From Buddleja alternifolia (lineage: Eukaryota; Streptophyta; Magnoliopsida; Lamiales; Scrophulariaceae), in NCBI GenBank assembly GCA_019426215.1, contig CM033394.1:36144423-36208422 (forward strand): a stretch of 64,000 nt of DNA. Direction: 5' to 3'. Shown piece after piece: positions 15,101-24,359 of the stretch. The first letter of the stretch is position 1. Every line of letters begins with the position of its first letter. The notes below the pieces were generated by a model that worked only from the letters and a program-made list of their open reading frames with translations, was not told the origin of the DNA and made no database searches. The position numbers and the translations under genes are program-made.

Positions 15101-18100
15101 AACCTAAGTTGACATCCCATTTTAGTTTATTTTGTTTATTTGCTCTTTTCAACAACCAGCTTGATAATGCAGGCAAGGCCCATGGTAAAAAGGTCTGCAG
15201 CAATTGGTTCTCATGCTAAGCAGGCAAAGCAGGATCTTGCAAAAGATGATGGTAAATCTGGTAAAGTCGTTGGCAGAACTTCAGGCTCTTCTTCTGGTAA
15301 TAAAAGTTTATTTAACTACCTTGATGCAGACAATGTGGGCTTGCTAATGCTTCTTCTGCAATCTCAGGAAATGTCAGCACAATTGCTGCTTCAGCTAAAG
15401 TGACAAACTCATCCACCAAATCTGCGGATCATAACGCAGAAACAAAAGCAGAGATCACAAATGCCAAGTCTTCTGATTTGAGGGTTTATGGTGGAAAAGA
15501 TGATGGCACTGAATATCCCGATGTGCATAAACAGCCAACATCTAGGTCTGCTCATTCACCGAGGCAGGACAATCTTATTGCATCTTCAAAGTCTGGCGAG
15601 AAACCACAAAAGAGAACCAGTCCAGCTGAAGAACATGACAGGCTAAATAAACGTCGCAAAGGAGAAATTGATTCGAGAGAGATAGATGGTGGTGAGATTC
15701 GATTGTCCGAGAAAGAGAGATCAAGTGATGAACCGAGCAATAGTAGGGTTACGGATAAGCCTGCGGATAGATCAAAAGATAAAAGCGGTGAAAGATATGA
15801 TAGGGATTATAGGGAACGGTTGGAGCGTCCTGAAAAATCACGCGGCGATGATTTTTCATCTGAAAGAATGAGGGACAAGTCATTGGAGAGGCATGGAAGA
15901 GAACGTTCTCTTGAAAGAATCCAAGAGAGAGGCGCAGATAGGAACTTTGATAGGTTAGTGAAGGATGATAGAAATAAAGATGACAGAAGTAAAGTGCGTT
16001 ATGGTGAAGCATCTGTGGAGAAATCTCATGTGGATGATAGATTTCACGGGCAGGGCTTGCCTCCACCTCCACCTTTGCCACCTCATGTTGTCCCCCAATC
16101 ACTTAGTGCTGGTAGGAGGGATGAAGATGCTGATAGGCGATTTGTAAATACCAGACATACACAAAAGCTTTCTCCAAGACATGAAGAGAGAGAACGGCGA
16201 AGATCTGAAGAGAGCGCTTCAGCATTACAAGATGATTCAAAACGAAGAAGAGAAGATGACCGAGATAGAAAACGTGATGACCGTGATACAGTACCAATCA
16301 AGGTAGCTGAAAAAGTTTATTATCTGATCATTGCTCTTTTTTTCTTAATTTAATGTTTGCCATTTTCAATTGTTAGTGCTTTTGTTTGATATTTAACGTA
16401 ATATTCTTTTGTTGAGTATCTATTTAGGAGTTTTGGGACCAGCTTCTCAGTAAGAGAGCCAAAATGAAATTAAAATTTGTTTCACCTGGAAAATACATGA
16501 AATTTAATTTTTGAAAATTGGAACGTAGATGGGAGCCAGTTGAAGAAAGTAGATTTGTTACGGATTAATGCAATTCTATCTGTAATTAATGCTACGCCAG
16601 ATTTATGTAAATTGGGAGATCACATGAATTAGTTGAATTCCTTTATGGCAGCTGATCATCAACCAATTCACCTGCTTACCAGATGTAATTTGTTAGGAGT
16701 CCTCTATAGTTGTGATGGTTTGTGGTTTCTCTGTGTTTTCGTGCACGCACAGGATAGCTGATTTTGAAATAGCTAGATTATTGAATATTGATTAAGTCAT
16801 GGTGGTGTGCAGGCCATGGGTGATTGTAGTTCAACTGTGGTCAACTGTTACATGTCTTATTGCAGTTGCTTTTAACAATCTTACACTGCTTTTTATACTG
16901 AAACTGTGAAAGGCTTGGTATAACCTTTTGATCCATTTGGTATTCATATAAGGAGAGTAATATCATCCACTTGGCCTCTCTGTGGTGGTGCATTTCTGTA
17001 TGAATAAACATTAAGTTTGGGATATAGTTGAGCAAAACTAGAAAACCATTTTTGCCGAAGTTTAATTTGTTATGTTTCGTTATAGCTGTTGATAATTTAT
17101 TCCTATGGCTTGGATGTTCTGATGAATAGGGGCTCAATTGAGATCAATCAAATGGTTTTATATAGAATACACTCTAGTGATATTGTTTTTTTCATTGATG
17201 CAGATGAGAAATCTGATTGGCTAACCACTTTACTTGTTAATAGAACCATGCTTAAACGTAGGAAGCTAAACTAACTCATCGGAGCAAACTTTTGTCAAAC
17301 ACTTCTCAGGTCGCCACGTTCGTTTTCTTTTAATTCTATTTAGTTAATGTCCATGTCTTTTTGGATGAAAAAATTTACTGATTATATATTTTGACTTTCG
17401 TGACTTTAGCTTTTACCTTACAAACATTGTGTAGGGCCTGTTTTTTTTTTTTTTTTCCTGGGCTGAAAGAGATCTCTATTTGAACTTTCTCATGTGGCAA
17501 CACGTACATTAATTATTGCTATCTATTTTTTTGGTTATTATAGCTTGCTCCAGTCTTTTTTTGCAAGTTTTCGATGCAATTTGCATAAGCTCATGATATA
17601 TTGTGATTGTCATATGTAGATAGACGAAAGGGATAGGGAAAGGGATAAAGCAAACATTAGTAAGGACGATGCAGAGTCGAATGCTTCTAAGAGACGGAAA
17701 CTCAAAAGGGAGCTTATGCCTTCAGAACCTGGAGAATATTTACCAGCAGCACCCTCACCTCCTCTTTCAATAAATTTATCACAGTCGCAAGATGGAAGAG
17801 ACCGGGGCGACCGTAAGGGCATTATAGTCCAACGCCAAGGTTATGTAGAGGATCCGGGCCTGAGGGTGCATAACAAAGAAGCAGCCAGCAAGGCAACTCG
17901 TCGTGATACCGATCCGTATCCTTAGCTAAATTTTTGTGCTCTGATTAGCTTTATTTGAGTGATTCCTTGGGACTCCAGGCTCTGGAACAATCACAACCTC
18001 GTATATGATGAACTCCAGGTGGGTCCCATCATATGGATGTTTATGATTGTCCCCTGGGTATAATTCCAATACTTTGTGTGCTTTGAAATCTCCCTTCTTT

Positions 18101-18354
18101 TTCTTTTTCAATATTGAACATATTGGAAATTGGCCATAGGGTTTTAATAGTTGGTATAGTCATCATTACCACAATTTAAAACATTTTTACTGCTTTAACC
18201 TGTGGTATACATGATTTTTGCTAGGGTTCTAACTGCTAAGAATGTGATTGTGAATTATTTTGAATCCCTTAACTATCGATTTAGGATGTATGACAGAGAG
18301 TGGGATGATGATAAGAGGCAGAGAGCTGAACCAAAGCGGAGGCACCGTAAATAG
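192..18354 (+). CDS. THO2: THO complex subunit 2 (THOC2/THO2), 5'-partial, 23 exons
   Basis: Large scaffold subunit of the nuclear THO/TREX complex, which couples transcription to mRNP assembly and export and in plants also supports small-RNA production. Exons: 192-388, 1414-1494, 1676-1883, 1980-2222, 2306-2386, 2516-2635, 2721-2780, 3889-4016, 7468-7564, 7648-7776, 9123-9226, 9497-9677, 9849-10027, 10443-11049, 11197-11301, 13158-13313, 13400-13480, 13827-14082, 14208-14296, 15173-15296, 15368-16302, 17620-17915, 18285-18354. Together they give 4527 nt, one open frame of 1508 codons plus TAG. All junctions are GT-AG with matching phases. The first exons fit the THOC2 N-terminal and middle regions. 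The 607-bp exon carries the conserved Tho2 core (motifs ATFWGLTLYDLYVPR and FPRCTFS, plus a charged helix around RKKEKERIQESLDRL). The 935-bp exon encodes an Arg/Asp/Glu/Ser-rich low-complexity tail with a proline run near 16057-16090, as in other plant THO2 proteins. The protein ends in a basic KRRHRK-type tail. The exon pair around 14.1 kb is the least certain part. Confidence 0.93.
2412..2515 (+). repeat. 52-bp tandem duplication carrying a duplicated 3' splice site
   Basis: Two adjacent 52-bp copies (2412-2463 and 2464-2515) differ at two positions. Each ends in the same acceptor, TTATGTTGCAG. Only the second acceptor joins the conserved exon starting at 2516 in frame. Use of the first would add 52 nt and soon reach an in-frame TAA. 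Confidence 0.9.
4017..7467 (+). other. Long THO2 intron (3.45 kb)
   Basis: Donor GTATGA after a phase-2 exon end, acceptor TTTCCAG before 7468. I searched it for a further THO2 exon or a nested gene and saw neither. It is T-rich, with a poly-T stretch near 6455-6470 and short unconvincing open frames only. Confidence 0.6.
10061..10316. mobile_element. Foldback/TIR element in a THO2 intron (MULE-MITE-like)
   Basis: The left end (GGGATAATTACATGCAAACC) and the reverse complement of the right end (about 10280-10316) match imperfectly in the same order: an AATTACA core followed by a C-rich ACCCCCT block. No coding capacity. The same terminal style occurs in elements at 51797-52016 and 61124-61725, which have 9-bp TSDs. 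Here the flanks are T/A-rich and give only an imperfect 9-bp match, so the exact ends are uncertain. It lies between the exons ending at 10027 and starting at 10443. Confidence 0.6.
13929..14000 (+). repeat. 36-bp in-frame tandem duplication in a THO2 exon
   Basis: Two identical 36-bp units (13929-13964 and 13965-14000) encode the 12-residue unit QNGAGPSVSQTE twice. A partial third start (QNGG) follows. The frame is kept. The unit lies in the poorly conserved linker between the Tho2 core and the charged tail. Confidence 0.92.
14083..14207 (+). other. Apparent intron made of decayed former coding sequence (THO2)
   Basis: Reading straight on from the exon ending at 14082 meets a TGA after ten codons. 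Shifted frames within 14105-14207 still show a Ser/Lys-rich linker of the kind found in plant THO2 proteins (for example LLKSEPSHLKLK, then GSDQSSAPSTG), split by frameshifts. A GT at 14083 and an AG at 14206-14207 allow this segment to be spliced out with phase preserved, joining Asp to the conserved NLKQVDESAN stretch. The intron call is inferred. Assembly errors are the alternative. Confidence 0.5.
17916..18284 (+). other. U12-type GT-AG intron, last intron of THO2
   Basis: The donor is GTATCCTT, the minor-spliceosome 5' splice-site consensus, directly after a phase-2 exon end. A branch-site match (CCCTTAAC, about 18267-18274) sits about a dozen bases before the acceptor (AG at 18283-18284) with no long polypyrimidine tract between. 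Splicing joins DTDP to MYDREWDDDKR, as expected for THO2 C-termini. Read-through would stop one codon past the donor sequence. Confidence 0.85.
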
Positions 18355-18869
18355 GGGCCACATTACTTCCAAGTGAAACTTGGCAATGGAAATTATTGTC
18401 CTGATCGGGGAAAATCCCCGTGTTTGTACCTGACGCTTGTTTGTTGCTGTCACTACCCTTTGTGCTCAACTCTTGGTTGCTTGGCATCGTTCATGGCAAG
18501 TTTTGAAGTTGGTTTGCTTCATAATGTGTTGAGATATCTGATAGTTTGAGGAGAGGATATCTGTTGGGTGACATTTCTTGATTGTTGCCTTATTTCATGT
18601 GGTGATGTCATGTATAACAATTTGTATTTGGAGGGGAACTCTTTATGCACATTGCTATGTAAGTTAATACTACGAAGAGTGAATGATGTCGAAGTTGAAC
18701 ATGGAAAGTTGTTTAGCTGCTTATTTTTTGTTCTCTTTTTCTGGCGTATATACTCAGTGCCATTTGTAGGCTCATGGTGACGACCTGAATGAAGTCGGGG
18801 AAATTTTGTCTAAGATCTTGTGCAACATTCCTTCATATAGTATAGTATTGTGTGTAGTCTTCACAGATA

Positions 18870-18879
18870 AATAAATAAA
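18870..18879 (+). terminator. Candidate THO2 poly(A) signal
   Basis: Two overlapping AATAAA hexamers (18870-18875 and 18874-18879) lie about 515 bases after the THO2 stop codon, in a T-rich setting typical of plant 3' UTRs. Inference from motif and position only. Confidence 0.35.
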
Positions 18880-19411
18880 CACAAAAATTTAGCATTGCAT
18901 TCGATTTAGCATATAATTATCCCATAAATTCCGCAAGATGGTGATTCTGTTTTACATCTGTTGGTTCAAATATTTCAATCGCAATCAGGAAAGAAGTACA
19001 TATAGTTTCTTAGGGGGGAGCTCGAGCATCATGTATTCTAAACGCTGAAATATGAGAAGCAATTAATAGAACAAGCACAGTGTTTTCACTAAAAGCATGA
19101 ATATATTTATTTTTTCTTTGTGCCAGATTTGGCACTAAATCATTTGTCATATTTGTTCTTATTCCTATGAAAGATCTACGTTGTAGTTATCTTTTTTGGT
19201 CAGACGGCAATTAAGAATAGATTTTGCCCTGGGTATGTACTAACCCAAACATTTTGATTATTTTTAGCACTTATTAACTTATATTTCATTCTTGCAAAAA
19301 GTTGAAGGCTGGAATTTCATTATAGAGCTAACTACTCAATAAAGATCACTAGAAAAAAGGAAAGAAGATAAAATCACAATATTCGAAACAAAAATGTTTG
19401 AAAATTAAGCA
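18880..19411. other. Tail-to-tail intergenic spacer
   Basis: Between the probable THO2 3' end and the stop codon of the ANTH gene on the other strand. AT-rich. It presumably holds the 3' UTR of the minus-strand gene. No open frame, RNA gene or repeat recognised. Confidence 0.5.
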
Positions 19412-20779
19412 TCAAATTAAAGACCCCATGTGTATGTGGGGTGTATTAGGGCATGAATATGACCCATAGTAGGAATTTGTTGTATGTAGGTGATGAAAAG
19501 GATTTGAATTTTGAAGAGTACATGGGTTGTATAGTTGCATCTGCCATCCATTTGATTCAGCCAAACACTTCCCATAGACCCTATCATTTCTTGGATTAGT
19601 AGTGATGGATGCCTCTAAAAGATCCTCCCAATCAACATACTTTGTGCTATCATCAACTTCCCACTGTATCAATGGCTCCATTTCCAGTTCTTTCTCAACT
19701 TGATCATCAAATTCTCTCTCTCGCCTCACTCGTTGTTTATCACTATCATCATCCGTCAAGAACCTCAGCGGAGATTGCACGTTAGACGACGTTCGAGTGG
19801 ACATATTTGAAGAAGAAGAGGAATGGTCAGTTAACTGCCACATTCCATTGAGAAAGTTTTCAAGTGCCACAATTTGAATATATGGAATTCTATCAACAAA
19901 GGGATATTCATATGATCCACAGTATCCCTTACACTTGCACCATTCATGATATTCTGAGAGCTCATTAGCTTGGAGTGCTGCTTTCTTGTAGATACCAAAT
20001 GCCGCCACACAACTCCGGTAAGGCAACTGAATCAGATTATCTAGTAACATCACAATATCTCTTCTGAAAGACGCGTAACATGAAAATCCATCACGAATAA
20101 CGTGTTTCATGGCTGACTCCACGAGAAAGCTTCTAGAAGCTGCGCCCTCAGGCCGGCAGTCCACGACACGGTCTATAAGGCTTTGAAGTTGTGGCAAGAT
20201 TTCTATCATTCTTCCCAAGTCTTTCATTTTTTGTGCTAAGTCTTCCTCCTCGAGAACTTGGTCTTCTTTGTTTGAGCCAGTCTCTATGGAAGGTTCATCT
20301 AATATTTCCGAGGAAATGCAATCAAGAGTTTCATCAAGTAGCCTTGCATATGATATTATAAAAGCTGTGTAATCCTCGGAGCACGAGGATGAGCTATCAC
20401 GGAAGTTACACGGGTAGAGAGACAGAAGCCCGTTGGTTCGGGACCATAAGAGCTCGGCCCGAAAGGGGCTGTGGTCGGGTAATGATCGAAGGAGGCGGTG
20501 GAGTAGTAGCAGACACTTGAGGGCTACTCGCCAAGACTTTGTCTTAGCAAAGCGTCGGGTGAAGCTAAGGGTGAAAGCCCGGTAAGAGGATGGCGAAATC
20601 GAGAAAATCTTCAAAAACTCATGGATGTACTTATCCAACAATGGAACGTCGTCTGGAGAAGTTGCTTTGACGATCGTGAGATCAATGTCACAGAACCCTC
20701 CGATGGTGGCTATTTTCGCGTATTTGACACACGTGTGCTCTTTTAGAGAGGTGAAGGCTTGCCTAATTCGTCTTTGCAT
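19412..20779 (-). CDS. ANTH-domain putative clathrin assembly protein (AP180/CALM-like)
   Basis: Single-exon gene of 455 residues, the family's usual size range. ANTH proteins bind PI(4,5)P2 in the plasma membrane and recruit clathrin during endocytosis; plants have many paralogues (PICALM-like). The N-terminus (MQRRIRQAFTSLKEHTCVKYAKIA) and the following helices (LLLLHRLLRSLPDHSPFRAEL, YARLLDETLDC) fit an ANTH domain over roughly residues 15-300. The C-terminal part is acidic and ends with one NPF tripeptide (about 426-428), an EH-domain ligand. The lipid-binding motif K-x9-K-x-K-[H/Y] is only partly kept: K38, L48, K50, Y51, with Leu in place of the first Lys of the second cluster. No intron is needed, and the start is the first ATG before the conserved domain. 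Function is by family resemblance. Confidence 0.9.
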   Translation of the reverse strand: MQRRIRQAFTSLKEHTCVKYAKIATIGGFCDIDLTIVKATSPDDVPLLDKYIHEFLKIFSISPSSYRAFTLSFTRRFAKTKSWRVALKCLLLLHRLLRSLPDHSPFRAELLWSRTNGLLSLYPCNFRDSSSSCSEDYTAFIISYARLLDETLDCISSEILDEPSIETGSNKEDQVLEEEDLAQKMKDLGRMIEILPQLQSLIDRVVDCRPEGAASRSFLVESAMKHVIRDGFSCYASFRRDIVMLLDNLIQLPYRSCVAAFGIYKKAALQANELSEYHEWCKCKGYCGSYEYPFVDRIPYIQIVALENFLNGMWQLTDHSSSSSNMSTRTSSNVQSPLRFLTDDDSDKQRVRREREFDDQVEKELEMEPLIQWEVDDSTKYVDWEDLLEASITTNPRNDRVYGKCLAESNGWQMQLYNPCTLQNSNPFHHLHTTNSYYGSYSCPNTPHIHMGSLI

Positions 20780-21627
20780 TTTGCAAGTTAGAGTAGTAGT
20801 GAGTGAGTCTTGGATGAAATGAGGGGAAGAGAGGTTTGATGTAATAAGGAAGTCTAGCTTGGAAGAAAATGCTCTAGTTTGTGGATTGTTGAAGCCTAAG
20901 AACCAACGAAGTGAGTTGTGTCTAGGTGGTGGTGGTGTTATTGTCTTGTGTTTATTATGTTACTTGTGGACAACTTTTGACATTTGGCTTTTTGTGGAGA
21001 ACGGAAGTTACAAGAAAATTTTGTTGTATGCATTGGGGTTTATTGATGTCTATTTGTTGACAATATATGACAGAAGTATATTTGATCAACCTTATGTAAG
21101 ATTCTTCATTAAATTGTCTTCTAGGAAACAAAAATGCTTACAGGGAGGGTTAAGGTTTCCCAATAAGAGCGCCGAACTTTGTAGCTTTATTGAGCCCGAT
21201 CTTACGTGAATTTTATTCTTTTAAACTTTGAAATTACCCACTTTTTATTCGGGATAATTATTAAAAACTCCCTCTACTTTAGCCCAAAATACAAATACTT
21301 CCCCGACAGCACCTTCTCTACCGTTAGTCTCCGTCTAACAAAAAGACTAGGTTAACTTTTTTAACGAAAAATTATGATGCCATCATCAATTCTTTTCAAA
21401 AATTTGATTTTGCCCCTAGGTTGACTTGGTCTAGTTGTTAACTATTTTCTTGATCCGACGTACCCTTGCATCTGAGTGGGTAAATGTAATAAAATGGAAA
21501 ATAAACATGATTTATTTATCATATGTAAAAATAAATCACGCAATGATTTGTTTAATTAATTTTGTTTAATTAAAATACGTATGTATTCAATTAATGGCAA
21601 TTAAAAAATCTACCAATGTTTATGTAA
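20780..21627. other. Upstream region of the ANTH gene with a repeat fragment
   Basis: The first few hundred bases are the likely 5' UTR and promoter of the minus-strand ANTH gene; I see no convincing TATA box. From about 21249 the plus strand reads GGGATAATTATTAAAAACTC with a C-rich follow-on, resembling the left end of the TIR family at 10061, 51797 and 61124. I could not find its partner end. Confidence 0.4.
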
Positions 21628-22944
21628 TCTATATATAATAAAATACAATTTTTGAGGTCATCCAAGTAAGCGTATATGTGGATGGGCTAATTGAGTTCAA
21701 TTTTGCCACGTAAGCAAAATTAAATATTTACATATCTATTAAATTTTTTAAAAGAATTATCAATATTTATCCAAATATATTAACAAACCTCATATTTTTT
21801 TTGGATAAAGCTAGACTAACTAATAGATTTTCCTTTCATTGACTGCAATTGACCTAAATGGAATTTTCTCAAAATTTTGAGTTTTTTAATTCCTATGAAA
21901 AATTCTCATTGCTTGGATACTTTTAGTTGAAATTTTGAAACTTAAAAACGTTCTCAATTTTAGGTGCTGAACTTCAGCACAAAAGTTGGGAAATCTTTAA
22001 GATTCTTATTGATATGTCATCACCATAAAATCTGCAGTAAATACCTACAGTTTAGCCCAAAAATTAGGAATTTTGTTTAACATTTATTTTTCTATATAAA
22101 TTATACATTGACAGATCTTTTGCTCCACAAAATTGAAATTTTTGTATCATCAACTTCAATTTTACCTTTCTATTATTTGTTCAGATCTAAATTATTCTTT
22201 TTTACTCATATACTAAATTAATCTTTTTATCATCAATTCCACATTTTGATGATGATAATTGATAGCTACTGTGAATTTTACACTTTTCTCATTTTTGCTC
22301 AACTATAATAGTTTAGACTTTAGAGCATCTACTATAATAAGATGCTCATCAACTTCTTTTTTCATAATTCCATTGTTCTGTTTAATTGGCCAAGCTACTA
22401 TTTTTCATCTCACTACGGGAAGAGTGCAGGTGGGAATATTAATTTAAAATAATTTTGATCTATTTTTATTTTGGATTATGTTAAGTTTTTTGTGTAGCAT
22501 TACTTTTATTTGCCTTTTTGTAGCTTTTTCTTTTATCATCTTTCTTCTCTTCAATATATAAGTATGTACTAGAAAAAATTCAAAGCGCTCCAATTATATT
22601 AAACATGCGCTTATGTTTGGTATTTCTTATAGTCTTTCAATTTTTTAAAATGCTTTTTATGTACTTTACACTTTCATAGCATTTTCATAATCACTTTTAT
22701 AGCCTTTTAGATAAAAATACAAGCATTGACCCATTGTTCATATTTACAAGAAAAGTATATAAAATTGATCAAATAAATTAAATGATATTTTTATATCGAA
22801 TATCGAGAACTATTTGGACTAATAAATATATCAAAGACCAATTTCTATTTGGCTCAATTACAGTCAATGCAAGTCAAGTTACTGCAATTGAGCAAAAATT
22901 CAAAATGTTCCAATTATACTAAACCAATGATAGAAAACTTTCAG

Positions 22945-23523
22945 ATTTTTTTTTCAAGAAAAAGGTTTTATATATCATTCGATCGAAAATTTACAACGCC
23001 TGAAACAATACAATTCATATCGACTAAAACGATGTAGTAAGAACATCTGAAACACCAACTATCAAGTTCTTGAAGATAACAAATTTTAAGAACTCACAAA
23101 CGAACACAAGACAATTCTTGTGCAACTCCTATTCAAGGAGAGATGAAACTCTCAATCGAGAGAAAAAGCAAACTCTCATACGAGAAAGAAAATAAAATAC
23201 TAAACAGAATATCTAAACGCTATATAAATTTAAAAATTGAAGTATCATCCGTCTTCATCTCATTAGATTTGTCTCTGTTTCTTTAGATCCATATCCGTTT
23301 TGTTAGATTTGAAGATGTGTCTTTAGATCCATATCCATCTCGTCGGATTTGAAGATGTGATGTACAACTTGAAGAAGGGTGTTCCAACCTAATTGTCGAC
23401 GATGATGGTAGTAACAGTGGTGAAGTAAAAGACTATTTCACCAAATCATTGTCGACAGAGGAAAATAGAAAAAAAAATTAGGGTTTAGAGAGAGATTGGG
23501 GGAGAGAGAGTGGGAGGATTTCC
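22945..23523 (-). mobile_element. Unclassified poly(A) retroposon, copy R1
   Basis: About 579 bp, flanked by a perfect 12-bp TSD, GAAAACTTTCAG (22933-22944 and 23524-23535). On the minus strand it ends in an A-tract next to the TSD, so it was inserted by target-primed reverse transcription. It is homologous in inverted orientation to 34698-35324. No open frame worth naming and no clear pol III A/B boxes seen. Confidence 0.85.
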
Positions 23524-23850
23524 GAAAACTTTCAGTTCTACAACTAAAGTTTTACTATATACGCTTATGTTTTGTGTTTCTTATAGCCTTTCAATTATTT
23601 AAAATATTTTTTATGTACTTTATGTTATGAATAATTCATTAAGTGGATGTTTATATAACTCCAATACATAATTTAGTGGATTCACCTACAACTCCAATAT
23701 CTCATTTAGTGGATTCACCTACAATTCCATTACCTCATTTTGTAATCAATATTTAATCTTGTTTTGTGCCTATAAATAGACTTTGCCATTGTATTGAGAA
23801 ATACATCAAAATCAAAGAAAGAATTCTCTTCTTAATTCTCTAGTCTCTCT

Positions 23851-24016
23851 ACTTTAGAATATTTGTATATATTTCATAATATTTGGGGTTATTTCATAAC
23901 ACGTTATCAGCACGATCCGTCTCAAGGTGTTATACTTTAGAATATTTGTATATATTTCATAATATTTGGGGTTATTTCATAACACGTTATCAGCACGATC
24001 CGTCTCAAGGTGTTAA
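23851..24016 (+). repeat. 83-bp tandem duplication across the LTR/primer-site boundary
   Basis: The end of the 5' LTR plus the primer-binding region (from ACTTTAGAATATTTG to CTCAAGGTGT) is repeated with a period of 83 bp, starting at 23851 and 23934. The second copy therefore carries another LTR terminus and another copy of the primer-binding sequence. The 3' LTR has no such duplication. Confidence 0.9.
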
Positions 24017-24359
24017 TCATTTTGAAATTTGGCAAAAGATATACATGGGGTACTCAACATATGATGTAAATGTAGTGAGAAATTTTTATGAGTTATTATG
24101 AGTTTGTAAAGAAAATTGATGGACAAGGTTTTCAAAACAAAGCAGGAAGAAAAGGTAAAGAAAAGGTATGTATATTTCAATATTTAACAAAAATAGAAAT
24201 ATGCAATAATTCTCTTGATGTTTAGAAAGAAGACATATGTATATATATGTGCATATATTTTATTAGTATTATTCTTTTGAATAATCCTATCATGTTGAAA
24301 ATATTTTAAGAAGTTGAATGATTGTTATGTTATTCATCTTATACTTTGATAATAGTATT

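Noticed and set aside
15749..16301. Antisense open frames over the THO2 charged-tail exon
   Set aside because: Shadows of the biased Arg/Asp/Glu/Ser codons on the plus strand; no independent gene signals.
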